NCBI RefSeq assembly: GCF_001613465.1
Contig: NZ_BDCK01000022.1
Span: 44,289 to 108,288, forward strand
Direction of reading: 5' to 3'
DNA from: Nocardia niwae NBRC 108934 = DSM 45340
GTDB taxonomy: Bacteria; Actinomycetota; Actinomycetes; Mycobacteriales; Mycobacteriaceae
DNA length: 64,000 bases
The translations under genes were made by a program, and so were the position numbers. The notes beneath the pieces were generated by a model. It made no database searches and was not told where the DNA came from. It saw only the letters and a program-made list of their open reading frames with translations. Positions 46,812-55,371 of the stretch are shown piece after piece. Within the stretch, counting starts at the first letter, position 1; the number at the start of each line of letters is the position of its first letter.

Positions 46812-47933
46812 TCAGGCGTCGCCATCCCGAGCGGGCTCGGCGGCGGGTGACTTGCGGCGGGTTTCGGCGAGGAGTTGGTCCAGTTGCGCTTCGGCGCGTT
46901 CAGCACGAGCGAGAGTCTGCGCGCGGGCTTCGTCCAGCGCTTCGAGACGTTGCGCGGCTTCCGCACGTGCCTTCTCGACGGCGGCTGCGGCCTCGGCTCG
47001 GACAGAGGCGAGTTCAGTCACCGCAGCGCGCCGGGTGTCGGCGAGCTCGGCGCGCGTGGCGTCGAGGTCGGCGCGAACTCGACGCCATTCGGCGCGCGCC
47101 TCGTCGGCGGCTTCGGCTCGTTCGGCGGCGGTTCGTTCGGCTCGTTCGGCGGCTCGTTCGGCGTCGGCCGCGCGCTGGGCGGCCAGATCGCGTTCGGAGT
47201 GAGCTGCCGCGACCTGGGCGGCCGCTTCCCGCCGGGCCTGCGCGATGTCGGTCTCGGCGCGGCTTTCGGCTCGCTGAACCTGTTCGGCGGCTTGCTGTTC
47301 GAGGCGTTCGGCCTGCTCGGCGGCCTCGCGGCGCACAGTACGGATCTCGGCCTCCGCGGCGCTGCGGGCGGCGAACACCTCGTCCGCGGCCTGCTTGCTG
47401 ACGCGTTCGACCTCGCGCAGCGCGTCGTCGCGTGCCGAATCGGCTTCGGCGATCAGTGCTTCGGCCTGCTCGGCGGCGCTGGCCGCGTCGTCGGCGGCGG
47501 ACTCGGCGAGTTCCCTGGCCTCCTGCGCCTCCCGGCGGGCTTGCTCGGCCGCCACGGCCGCGCCCTCAGCTTCGGCGATCCGCCGCGCGGCATCGACCTG
47601 CGCGGCTTGCACCTGGGCTTCGGCGATCGCAGGGTCGGCCAGCGTGGACAACTCCGCGACGGCGGCGCTCAACGTGGTGTTCAGCTGTTCGGCAAGCCCC
47701 CGGAACTGGGTGAGCAGTTCATCGGCGCGCAACCGCGCGACAGTCACCGGTCCCGGTGGCGTCACGGTGACAGGAGCGGCTGCGGCCGCGGACTCCTGTT
47801 GCTGCCGTTGCCGTTCCCGCCACGCACGCCACCGCGTGTGATCTGCTCGGTCACAGTACTCGGAGGGACGGCCCGGCCCCGCTGCACTCGTGATCGGACG
47901 GGAGCAGCCCGGATAGTTGCACACCTTCGACAC
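46812..47933 (-). CDS. Long coiled-coil protein with N-terminal Cys/His motif
   Basis: The protein has about 373 residues. The start SKVCNYPGCSRPITSAAGPG is followed by PSEYCDRADHTRWRAWRERQ; C-x4-C with later C and H suggests a small zinc-binding module. After residue 100 the chain becomes an unbroken Ala/Glu/Arg-rich coiled coil of about 270 residues. It resembles KfrA-like or filament-like proteins, with a C-terminus that ends KSPAAEPARDGDA. GTG at 47933 was chosen because the Cys motif follows directly; an ATG at 48005 is possible. The function is not known. A DNA- or cell-pole-associated structural role is plausible. Confidence 0.75.
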   Translation of the reverse strand: MSKVCNYPGCSRPITSAAGPGRPSEYCDRADHTRWRAWRERQRQQQESAAAAAPVTVTPPGPVTVARLRADELLTQFRGLAEQLNTTLSAAVAELSTLADPAIAEAQVQAAQVDAARRIAEAEGAAVAAEQARREAQEARELAESAADDAASAAEQAEALIAEADSARDDALREVERVSKQAADEVFAARSAAEAEIRTVRREAAEQAERLEQQAAEQVQRAESRAETDIAQARREAAAQVAAAHSERDLAAQRAADAERAAERAERTAAERAEAADEARAEWRRVRADLDATRAELADTRRAAVTELASVRAEAAAAVEKARAEAAQRLEALDEARAQTLARAERAEAQLDQLLAETRRKSPAAEPARDGDA

Positions 47934-48141
47934 GGCCAGATCGTAGCGTTTGTCCCGGCGCCCGAGCCGCAGCGGAAGTGGATCGAACGCTCCGTGTGAA
48001 TACACCGTGGTCGTCTCACGTAGAACTTGATCGGCCGCAGAAGCGACCCGTTCCGCCTGGGGTGAAGCATGCTGCCCGAGACGAGAACGCGGTCGTCGCC
48101 GAAGCAGCTACGGCCGAGTCCGGAGTTCGTGCGGTGGATTG

Positions 48142-48702
48142 TCAGGCCCTGAATGTGTGCAGGCGCGCGGCGGCAAGGGTCTGCTGCGCGCCGTGGGCTT
48201 CGAAGGTGCGCACGGGCTGGAATCCGAGGCGGGCAGACAGTTTCAGTGAACGCTGATTGGCTGTCTGGGTGATGACCAGAACCGGTTGGTCGGGGAGTTC
48301 GTCGGCGGCGGTGCGCAGCGCGGCGGTGGCCGCTTCGAATGCCAGGCCCGCGCCCCAGGCGTTGCGTCGCAGCAGGTAGGTCAACTCCAGTTCTTCCCCG
48401 CCTTCGGTGAGGTGCCCGGGTTGGGCGGCGGAGCGCCGGTTGAGCATCAAGGTTCCGATGAGCAGGTTCGTCTCCTTGTCCGCGATGATGTAGACGCCCG
48501 GGCCGGCTGTGACAGTGGTGATGCCGACCGTGTCGAGGTACTGCTCGACAGCTGCGCGCGGACGTGGCCCGCCCAGATATGCCCGCACCTGAGGGTCGGT
48601 CTGCAACTCGATGAGCCCCTCGCGGTCGCCGTCGCGGGCCTTGCGCAACCGGAGGCGATCCGAAGCGATCTCAGGGATGGAGAGCGTGGACAGTTGGCTC
48701 AT
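48142..48702 (-). CDS. GNAT-family acetyltransferase
   Basis: This 186-residue protein follows the RimJ/RimL-type GNAT pattern: a start SDRLRLRKARDGDREGLIEL, then VYIIADKETNLLIGTLMLNR and ELELTYLLRRNAWGAGLAFE. The last contains the acetyl-CoA-binding turn in a diverged form (RRNAWGAGLA for Q/RxxGxG/A). The end is VLVITQTANQRSLKLSARLG followed by FQPVRTFE. Substrates in this group include ribosomal proteins and small amines, so no specific role is assigned. The ATG at 48702 gives the expected family length. Confidence 0.85.
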   Translation of the reverse strand: MSQLSTLSIPEIASDRLRLRKARDGDREGLIELQTDPQVRAYLGGPRPRAAVEQYLDTVGITTVTAGPGVYIIADKETNLLIGTLMLNRRSAAQPGHLTEGGEELELTYLLRRNAWGAGLAFEAATAALRTAADELPDQPVLVITQTANQRSLKLSARLGFQPVRTFEAHGAQQTLAAARLHTFRA

Positions 48703-48832
48703 GAGGTGATCATGGCGGATTCGCCGGTTGACTGCACTGATCCACGTTGGTCCGAACAGCTCTCGTGCGCAACGGAACGGAGGTCGAGCCCATTACGGAG
48801 CATCTCAACACAAACCACCACTGAGACACGGC

Positions 48833-49867
48833 CTAGCAGCGTTCATACTGACGCGCGTAGGGCTGCGATTCCGGTGAAACATCGCGCCAGGATGGCTGGC
48901 AACCACCGATGAAGACCGCGAAGCCGGGGCCGTTGCGTGTTTCGATCGTGTAGTCGATTACGGCACCCGGCTGGGCCAAGTAGGGAAGATGCCGTTCGGC
49001 GAGTTGTGTTGCCTGCGCAGCGGTGAGTTGCTGTCCGACAGGAGGATATATCGCGATGTCCAGGGTGCGGCCTGCTTTGCCGGGCGGGTCGTACGCGGAT
49101 ATCTCGACGAAGAATGGGGTGGGTTGATCGGTCAGGAACCACTCCCACATCTCGAGTTCGCTATCGGACGGGAAGCGGAATCGGTTGGGCGGGAAGAGGG
49201 GTTGGCGGCCCGAGTTGAGCCACCCGGGTTCCAGTCTCGAGTGATTCCTGGACCCGCTACCCACAGCGATGGTGGCCACCGTCCAATCGTTGGGCGCCAG
49301 TTCGGGAAAGTCCTGGATGATTCGGCGCATCGCCGCGGTGGCACGGTGGGGTTCGGCCTCGGAGCCCGCCGAGACGCTGATGAGGTTGCTCATCTGATCT
49401 ACGTCGATGCCGCGTGAGGACCAATGCACCTGTGTGCCGGGGGCCGAGACTCTCACCCAGGTGTATGCCGAGTTCGCTTCCCTGCTCACGTCCCGACCGA
49501 ACCGCCAATACGCGGAATAAGAGTCCGTCATCCGGTCGAGATCGACCTCGGTCTGGTCGCCTTGGTAGCGCGGCGGAAGCTGCTGGGTGCCCATGGCACG
49601 CACCACGGACGCGGCCTCGTCCGGGGTGGCGCCATCCTCGAGCTGCACATCGAGCCGGGAATGGTACGTGCGGGACTTGCCCTCGTAAGCGAACCAATGT
49701 GACGCATCGACCACTCCGGGAAGGGCCTTGATGGCAGTTTCGATCACGCGTGACCAGCTGTCACGCTCGGCCTGGTCGGGTCCTTGTGTCGGAATAGAAC
49801 ATCCTGTCAGCAGGACTGCCGCCATCATCAATATGACGGTCGGGGTGGTGAAGCGCATACGTTTCAT
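48833..49867 (-). CDS. Predicted lipoprotein of unknown function
   Basis: This 344-residue protein begins with a signal sequence and a lipobox (TPTVILMMAAVLLTGCSIPT), so it should be lipid-anchored at Cys 23 or thereabouts. The mature part starts with a conserved-looking SWSRVIETAIKALPGVVDAS, then IIQDFPELAPNDWTVATIAV, and a two-subdomain alternation of strands and helices. It ends in a Cys-rich tail (IGGCQPSW, YERC). It resembles mycolic-acid actinomycete lipoproteins of unassigned role. ATG at 49867 gives MKRMRF before the hydrophobic core; the ATG at 49858 is an alternative. Upstream open frame was rejected because it would bury the signal. Confidence 0.75.
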   Translation of the reverse strand: MKRMRFTTPTVILMMAAVLLTGCSIPTQGPDQAERDSWSRVIETAIKALPGVVDASHWFAYEGKSRTYHSRLDVQLEDGATPDEAASVVRAMGTQQLPPRYQGDQTEVDLDRMTDSYSAYWRFGRDVSREANSAYTWVRVSAPGTQVHWSSRGIDVDQMSNLISVSAGSEAEPHRATAAMRRIIQDFPELAPNDWTVATIAVGSGSRNHSRLEPGWLNSGRQPLFPPNRFRFPSDSELEMWEWFLTDQPTPFFVEISAYDPPGKAGRTLDIAIYPPVGQQLTAAQATQLAERHLPYLAQPGAVIDYTIETRNGPGFAVFIGGCQPSWRDVSPESQPYARQYERC

Positions 49868-50299
49868 TACCACGAACTCGCCCCCACCCACCGAGCCGGA
49901 GTCGTCTTGGCCCGCGTCGTCGAAGGGCTCGAAAAATCGACAGACGCGACCCAACGGCCGCGGCCGCTGGGCCAGGACCGGACAGACAACACTGTCCTGT
50001 CTCAATGAAACTCGGCCACGGAGTCAGCTACCTTGCACTTGGCCAGTTCACTGAGACTCCGGACGACTACGTGACTCCCCTCGGGTTTCAAGAGCTTGGC
50101 CAGCCCGGATCTTCGGCGCGACACGAGTGCTCCGTGGCCCGGTCTTCTGCGCGCAGACCAGACCCCTCACAGGCCCCATCCACCACTCCGCCATGTCGTT
50201 CTCCAACGCCAGGTCGCCGGTGACGATGCCACGTCGGCCACATTCATGGAGACAGGACAACGCCGAACTCAGGCACGGCTGGCGCAGAGCTCTTGACCA
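49868..50299. other. 432-bp region without a supported gene
   Basis: The stretch contains no convincing coding frame. It lies between the lipoprotein promoter and an unusual pair of inverted repeats that begins the Tn3-related area. Confidence 0.35.
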
Positions 50300-50320
50300 C
50301 CGATAAGTGAACCTTATCGG
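50300..50320. repeat. Inverted repeat at the edge of the Tn3-related region
   Basis: CCGATAAG and CTTATCGG are perfect 8-bp arms with a 5-base spacer. Beyond one mismatch the pairing extends a further three bases on each side (ACC with GGT). It could be an operator, or two abutting transposon-end fragments. Confidence 0.55.
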
Positions 50321-50364
50321 CGGTCAGATCGTCGGCGCTCTGCGAATCTCGTTCATTGGATTCA

Positions 50365-50394
50365 TTTCGTATCGTTTGTTCCAACGAAACGAAA
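50365..50394. repeat. AT-rich inverted repeat upstream of the Tn3 transposase fragment
   Basis: TTTCGTATCGTT and AACGAAACGAAA pair in 11 of 12 positions around 6 bases. Further AACGAAA copies follow in direct orientation. This is strikingly AT-rich for the region and suggests a regulatory or recombination site. Confidence 0.55.
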
Positions 50395-50529
50395 CTCAAA
50401 CGAAATGCCGGAAACTGGGTGCCCTGGGCCGAGGAGCAGCTGTCGGTTCTCATCCGGCTCAACGGCGAGATCGTTTGGCGTGTGGGGTGCTGATCGTTGA
50501 CAGCCCGGTCGGCGTGCGGGAAGGATCGT

Positions 50530-50940
50530 GTGGATCAGGACGAGCTGATCGATGCGTGGACGATCGTGGGAGACGAGGCTGATCCGTGCCGAGCGGGTTC
50601 CTACTCGGCGAGGGTTCGCGATCCCGCTCCGCTTCTACAGCGAGCGAGGGCTGTTGCCGCGTGGGCGCGCCGAGATCCCGGATGGGGCGATCGAATACGC
50701 GGCCCGTCAGGTCGGTGTGGAGCGTACGGATATCGCGTTCCCTGACTGGTCCGGTCGCACGATCGAGTATCACCGCGCTCAGATCCGTCAGGCGCTCGGG
50801 TTCCACGAGTGCAGCGTGGCCGACGCCCACGCGTTGGCGTGGTGGTTTGTCGATGAGGTGACCCGGGCCGAGCGCAGCGGTGCGGGATCAGTTGCGGTGC
50901 AGGGAGATCTGGTCATCGGCGCGGACAAGTGGCGCAACCG
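50530..50940 (+). pseudogene. Tn3-family transposase, N-terminal (DUF4158) fragment
   Basis: The frame opens with VDQDELIDAWTIVGDEA, the usual start of an actinobacterial Tn3-family transposase. It then shifts to another frame: GFAIPLRFYSERGLLPRGRA, IPDGAIEYAARQVGVE and WSGRTIEYHRAQIRQALGF, all DUF4158 hallmarks. After about 50880 similarity becomes frame-hopping and ends. The catalytic DDE part is missing here. Together with fragments at 53390 and 53885 it shows an old Tn3-family element broken by rearrangement. Confidence 0.85.
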
Positions 50941-51104
50941 GGCCCAGGACCTGCCGACCGATTTGGTCCAAAACTCTTGTAGGGGAACCTTCAACAGACG
51001 CGCGGGAGGGCCTTCCGTCTGGATTTGCCGACCAGGCGAGATGCCGTCTCGTTCAGGTGTCCGCCGATCTGTCCGATGAGGGGAGGTCTACGTACGCTTC
51101 CCGT

Positions 51105-51710
51105 GTGACCGCAACCCTCATCGGCTACGCTCGCTGCTCCACCGACGAGCAGGACCTCACTGCCCAGCGACATATCCCGTGTGGTCTCGGAGTCGCCGAA
51201 GACCGGATCTACCTCGACCACGGCCTGACCGGCACTCGCCGCGTCCGGCCAGGTCTCGACCAAGCTCTCGCGGCCGTCTGCGCGGGCGATACCCTGGTCG
51301 TCCCCAAACTCGACCGGCTCGCCCGTTCGGTGCCCGACGCCCGCGAGATCGGTGACTCCCTGGTCGCACGCGGTGTGAAGCTGTCGTTGGGCAGCGCTAT
51401 CTACGATCCGGCCGACCCGATGGGCGAGATGTTCTTCAACATCCTGGCCACCTTCGCTGAATTCGAGGTCGACCTGCTGCGGATGAGAACACGCGAGGGG
51501 ATGGCCGTCGCGAAGGCCAAGGGCGAGCTGAAAGGCAAGCGGCCCAAGCTGTCCGTCCGCCAGCATTCCCACCTGATCCCACGGCACCAGTCCGGCGAGC
51601 ACACCATCGCCGATCGCGGCGAACTGTTCTCCGTCAGCCGGGCGACGGTCTACCGGGTCCTGGAACGACAGAAGCCCACGGTGTCCTCATCTACCCGGGC
51701 AGGGCAGTGA
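51105..51710 (+). CDS. Serine recombinase (resolvase/invertase)
   Basis: This 201-residue enzyme is complete. It has the catalytic-domain start TLIGYARCSTDEQDLTAQ with nucleophilic Ser, IYLDHGLTGTRRVRPGL, VVPKLDRLARSVPDAREI, and the dimer helix MGEMFFNILATFAEFEVDLL with RMRTREGMAVA. A helix-turn-helix follows at the end (ELFSVSRATVYRVLERQ). Resolvases of Tn3 elements resolve cointegrates at res sites. The GTG at 51105 is the best start; GGGAGG lies upstream at a longer than normal distance. It is followed after a single base by the S1-domain gene. Confidence 0.92.
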   Translation: MTATLIGYARCSTDEQDLTAQRHIPCGLGVAEDRIYLDHGLTGTRRVRPGLDQALAAVCAGDTLVVPKLDRLARSVPDAREIGDSLVARGVKLSLGSAIYDPADPMGEMFFNILATFAEFEVDLLRMRTREGMAVAKAKGELKGKRPKLSVRQHSHLIPRHQSGEHTIADRGELFSVSRATVYRVLERQKPTVSSSTRAGQ

Positions 51711-51711
51711 C

Positions 51712-53208
51712 GTGCTGCCCTACACCTACCGGGTCACCAAGTACGACCCCGCCGACCGCGACGAGCACGGGAGCTATACCGGCACCGAGGACGAACTCAG
51801 TGACCACGGGCCGGTCGAAGCCGCTTACCTGCAGGCGGTGGCCGCCTTCGCCGAAGACACCAGCGTCGACCAGCTGACCATACGAGAACCGCAGATCACC
51901 AGCTTCATCCACTTCGGCCTGGAGCCGCCTATCGAAGGCAAAGGTCTGGCCGGGCTCTTCCCGCCCGACCTCACCGGTTTCCACGACGGGGCGCAGGTAC
52001 CGGTGGCCGTCGGATCGGAGCTGGTCCGAGCGATGCTTCGCGACAACGGCGTCTGGTGCCGCCTGGAGGTAGAGGACGTGTTCGCCGTGCATGTCGGGTG
52101 GGACCAGTACCTCTACGTCGGCACCAACCAGCCCTGCGAAAGGGCGCTGTCCCGCACCCGCGCACTGGGACTGTTTCCCGAACGGCTCGAGGCATCCCCC
52201 TACGATGCGGCTTTCGACACCGAGCCCGGCGAACAGCGACCCGCCGACGACATCTTCTGGGCCCGGCTGCGGTGGTGCATCGCCACACACCAAGCTGTCA
52301 TCTTGGAAGAGGGATACATCCTCAATGCGTCGCGCTGGCACCGCCTCACCAGCGACACTGTGGACGCCGTGCGCGCCGGACTCACCCCTCGTGCTCGACT
52401 CACCGTCTGGCCGGACTTGTCCACCGACGTCGACGAGGTCCTTGCGGCTCTCCCCGCCGAAGGCTCGATCGAACTCGTCTGGGAGGACGAACACGGACAG
52501 ATCACCAGCATCATTGCCGACGAGACCCAGTTCAGCGAACTGGCAGCGCAGGTTACCGGCGCACGTGCCGCAACCGTGCTCTCCCTGTACGTCGACGAAC
52601 GCCACCCCCTGTTCACCGCCGTCCTGCCCGACAGCGACGGCGTCCTGCGAGCCCGGTGGAGGACCGAACCGACCCCGAGCGACCACAACTGGGCGTTGTT
52701 GAAGACCCTGCACCGAGGCCAGCTCATCAAAGGCACCGTCAGTGAGATCGCCAGCTTCGGGGTGACGTTCGTCGACATCGGCGGCTTCACCGCGATGATC
52801 AACATTCCGGAATTGTCCTGGCGACCCGTCGACCACCCCTCCGCGATCCTCACCGTCGGCCAGGAGATCACCGCACAGATCCTCGACGTCGACATGGTGC
52901 GCGAACGTGTGGCTCTGTCGCTCAGGGCACTGCAAGAGGATCCGATGCCGCAGATCGTGCAGCAGGTCGGCCAGATCGTCCGCGGCCGCGTCACCAAACT
53001 TGTGTCGTTCGGCGCGTTCGTCCGTATCGAGGACCGCCGAGACGGCTTCGAAGGACTGGTACCCAACACCGAACTGGCCGCAGGACACGTGGACAAACCC
53101 GAAGACATCGTCCAAGTCGGCGACGATCTCCACGTGAAGGTCATCGACGTCGACCTGAAACGCCGCCGAATCACCCTGTCACGCAAGCAGGCCGTGGAAT
53201 CCCGCTGA
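51712..53208 (+). CDS. S1 RNA-binding-domain protein, cargo of the Tn3-like element
   Basis: This 498-residue protein has three regions. Residues 1 to about 165 form a domain seen in actinomycete RNA-binding proteins (PYTYRVTKYDPADRDEHGSY, SDHGPVEAAYLQAVAAFAED, WCRLEVEDVFAVHVGWDQYL). Residues 165-340 are less characteristic. Two S1 domains occupy about 340-410 (GQLIKGTVSEIASFGVTFVD) and 420-495 (GQIVRGRVTKLVSFGAFVRI, ending in KRRRITLSRKQA). S1 domains bind single-stranded RNA, as in ribosomal protein S1. The GTG start lies one base after the resolvase stop, so it is translationally coupled to a recombinase. Its role within or alongside the element is unknown. Confidence 0.85.
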   Translation: MLPYTYRVTKYDPADRDEHGSYTGTEDELSDHGPVEAAYLQAVAAFAEDTSVDQLTIREPQITSFIHFGLEPPIEGKGLAGLFPPDLTGFHDGAQVPVAVGSELVRAMLRDNGVWCRLEVEDVFAVHVGWDQYLYVGTNQPCERALSRTRALGLFPERLEASPYDAAFDTEPGEQRPADDIFWARLRWCIATHQAVILEEGYILNASRWHRLTSDTVDAVRAGLTPRARLTVWPDLSTDVDEVLAALPAEGSIELVWEDEHGQITSIIADETQFSELAAQVTGARAATVLSLYVDERHPLFTAVLPDSDGVLRARWRTEPTPSDHNWALLKTLHRGQLIKGTVSEIASFGVTFVDIGGFTAMINIPELSWRPVDHPSAILTVGQEITAQILDVDMVRERVALSLRALQEDPMPQIVQQVGQIVRGRVTKLVSFGAFVRIEDRRDGFEGLVPNTELAAGHVDKPEDIVQVGDDLHVKVIDVDLKRRRITLSRKQAVESR

Positions 53209-53389
53209 CCGCACAGCAGCCGAGCCCGATGATCCAGCGCCCATCAGATGCCCGCGTCGTCACGGGCACCACGGGCACTGCGAGCGGTTTCGCCGTCCGA
53301 CCGCGACCGGCAACAGCCCGCAGGTGCCGCCGATCGCCGGCGAACCAGGCGCGCCCAGCCTCCGGTCCGACTCGGCGGCGTCGGCTACG

Positions 53390-53830
53390 AGTTGACCAAA
53401 ACGATCGACGAGCACACCGACCGCCGGCACCGCACCGACAAAGCCTCCCGCAACCGGTCATCCCGTAACTCGACCAGGCACATCTTCTCGGCCAACCAAC
53501 CGATGACTGATCCTCGTCGCTGACGGCGAACTCCCGGAACCCGAAAGCATCACGAACCTGAGCGCGGTGATACTCGATCGTCCGACCCGACCACCGATAC
53601 GACGCGAACTGCGCAGGATCGACTTTCACCTGCTCGGCAACATAGCTCACCGCCGAAGGCGGCACCTCCTCTGCCGCACCAGGGAACCTGGCCTCGATCT
53701 CGAAGAACTTCAGCAACAAGCCGAACCCAAGCCTGGTAGATCCCGACTAATTGCCCACAATCCGCCAATCGTTGCCGACCAGCGTCCACGACCCGATCAG
53801 ATCCTCGGGTGACCACTCCTGACGCACGAA
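53390..53830 (-). pseudogene. Tn3-family transposase N-terminal fragment, inverted copy
   Basis: On the minus strand, reading from about 53830, are LIGSWTLVGNDWRIVGN, a TAG stop in place of a Lys codon, then STRLGFGLLLKFFEIEARFP, SYVAEQVKVDPAQF and WSGRTIEYHRAQVRDAFGF. The frame then shifts to GWLAEKMCLVELRDDRLREA and stops. This is the DUF4158 domain of another Tn3-family transposase, with both a nonsense codon and a frameshift. It faces the fragment at 50530, so the resolvase and S1 genes lie between two inverted, non-identical transposase heads. Confidence 0.85.
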
Positions 53831-53884
53831 GCGAAACCGTAAAGACGAATCAGCAGTTACCCGCGCGTCTACTTTGCGGTTTGT

Positions 53885-54232
53885 GACAGCTTCAGGAGTT
53901 CTGGGCCGATTTCGACCAACGCCGGGGTCGAGCGCTACGGCAAGCTGCGCAAACCGCTGGATCCGGCCGAGTTCATCGACGCGAGGAGATGCGCACCGAG
54001 CTGGCGGCGTTGCAGGCGGCTCTGCCCAAGTGCAGCTGGCTCGAGATCACCGAACGGAACAAGGGTGCGATCAAGGTGGCACCGCGATGGCCGTGGAATC
54101 CAGCAGTGTCGATACCCATGGTCGGTCCGAAATCGGGTTCGGCGGCACCGAATTACCGGGGTTCGATCTGCTGCCGCGGATCCAGCGGATCAACAAGATG
54201 AAACCGTACCGGCCGGTCACCGGGCGTCGGGG
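53885..54232 (+). pseudogene. Tn3-family transposase, middle and C-terminal fragments
   Basis: On the plus strand are VERYGKLRKPLDPAEFIDA, then after a frameshift EEMRTELAALQAALPKCSWL and ITERNKGAIKVAP. After a deletion, VDTHGRSEIGFGGTELPGFD runs on into LLPRIQRINKMKPYRP. These match the region just before, and part of, the DDE catalytic domain of Tn3-family transposases; the His-Gly-x-Ser segment is the family landmark. Several hundred codons are lost between the parts. It ends at the convergent kinase-like gene, overlapping its 3' end by a few bases. Confidence 0.82.
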
Positions 54233-55371
54233 CTCCGCGCGGCCCGGCCGTCGAGCAGGCGGCGGATCTCCTGGTCCGGATACGGGGTGCTCCGGCTCTC
54301 CTGCTGGAACGCGCGCATGAACGCGGACATCGGCGCGGCCAACGGCGCGTGCCGGGTCAGGACCGCGGCGACCTCCTCCGGGATGCCCTCCGGCAGCTTG
54401 CCCTCAGCAATCGCGCATGCCATCGCCGCCCGTATCTCCCGGTCCTCCCACCGGAACCCGTAGAAGGCGGTGAGCAACCAGTTCACCAGGTAGGTGGCGG
54501 TGAAGCCGCGGTCGTAGCTCTGGTTCTGGTGGAAGAACGCGACCTCCTCCGGCGAGAGGTCGAACCCAGAGGAGAGCGCGAGGCCGTAGTCACCGAAGTA
54601 GAGGCGTTGACCGTCGGTCAGGATGTTCTCGAAGTGCGCGTCGAGGTGCAGCAGCCCACGACTGTTCATGAACGCTGTCCCGGCGGCCAGTTCTCGCTCC
54701 ACCATGGCGCAGGCCCGGTCGATGGCCTCGGCACCCGCCTCGACCTGGACGTTCAGCCACTGGTGCAGGGTCTGCGGGATGTACTCCAGGAACAGCGCGA
54801 TGCTCGCCGACGAGTCCCGCAGGGCCTCGATCCGGTGGCGTACCTGCGGTCGGTCGTCCCAGTAGGCGACGGCGAGATCGATGTCGGCGAGTTCGGTCGG
54901 CAGCGGCCCCGCGTCAGGCAGCACTCGCCAGTGGTACATCAGCGGGAAGCCCTCGCATTCGGCGGCGAGCACCCAGTTCGTCGTCATGATGTGCACGGCG
55001 AGCTCGCGCCAAGCCCCGAAGCCTGACCCGCCGATGAGACCGACGCCGTAGTGGTGAAACTGCGGCAGGTCGAATATATTTGCCGTGGACCGGACGTGCT
55101 CGGGCTGTCGTTCCAGGTCGGTGAGGGGGACCCGCTTCACGAAGACCGGGGTACCCGCGATCTCCAGCAGCGCCGACTTTCCGCCGATACCGGCGCCGAT
55201 CGGCGTGGCCCCGTCCACAAGCTCGCGCAACGCGTGATCGCTGCGCAGCGCCAGGGCTGTGGAGACGGCGCTGTGAGCGCGCAGACGCGCTGGGCGCGAC
55301 ATATCACGGGTCGTCACCATGTCAGATGACGAGGACATCACTGCGTCAGAGGAATTCGCCGCGGCCTTCAT
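54217..55371 (-). CDS. Kinase-fold protein (phosphotransferase type)
   Basis: A 384-residue protein with the catalytic elements of the protein-kinase/aminoglycoside-phosphotransferase superfamily: TPVFVKRVPLTDLE (ATP-site Lys), GLLHLDAHFENILT (catalytic Asp and metal-binding Asn) and LYFGDYGLALSSGFD (Asp of the DFG position). A Gly-rich GAGIGGKSALLEI precedes the Lys. The second half (YLVNWLLTAFYGFRWEDREI) is helical and specific to this family. Substrates may be small molecules such as antibiotics, or proteins; this cannot be decided. ATG at 55371 has GAGG upstream; ATGs at 55320 and 55302 are alternatives. It stands alone next to the Tn3 remains. Confidence 0.78.
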   Translation of the reverse strand: MKAAANSSDAVMSSSSDMVTTRDMSRPARLRAHSAVSTALALRSDHALRELVDGATPIGAGIGGKSALLEIAGTPVFVKRVPLTDLERQPEHVRSTANIFDLPQFHHYGVGLIGGSGFGAWRELAVHIMTTNWVLAAECEGFPLMYHWRVLPDAGPLPTELADIDLAVAYWDDRPQVRHRIEALRDSSASIALFLEYIPQTLHQWLNVQVEAGAEAIDRACAMVERELAAGTAFMNSRGLLHLDAHFENILTDGQRLYFGDYGLALSSGFDLSPEEVAFFHQNQSYDRGFTATYLVNWLLTAFYGFRWEDREIRAAMACAIAEGKLPEGIPEEVAAVLTRHAPLAAPMSAFMRAFQQESRSTPYPDQEIRRLLDGRAARSPDAR

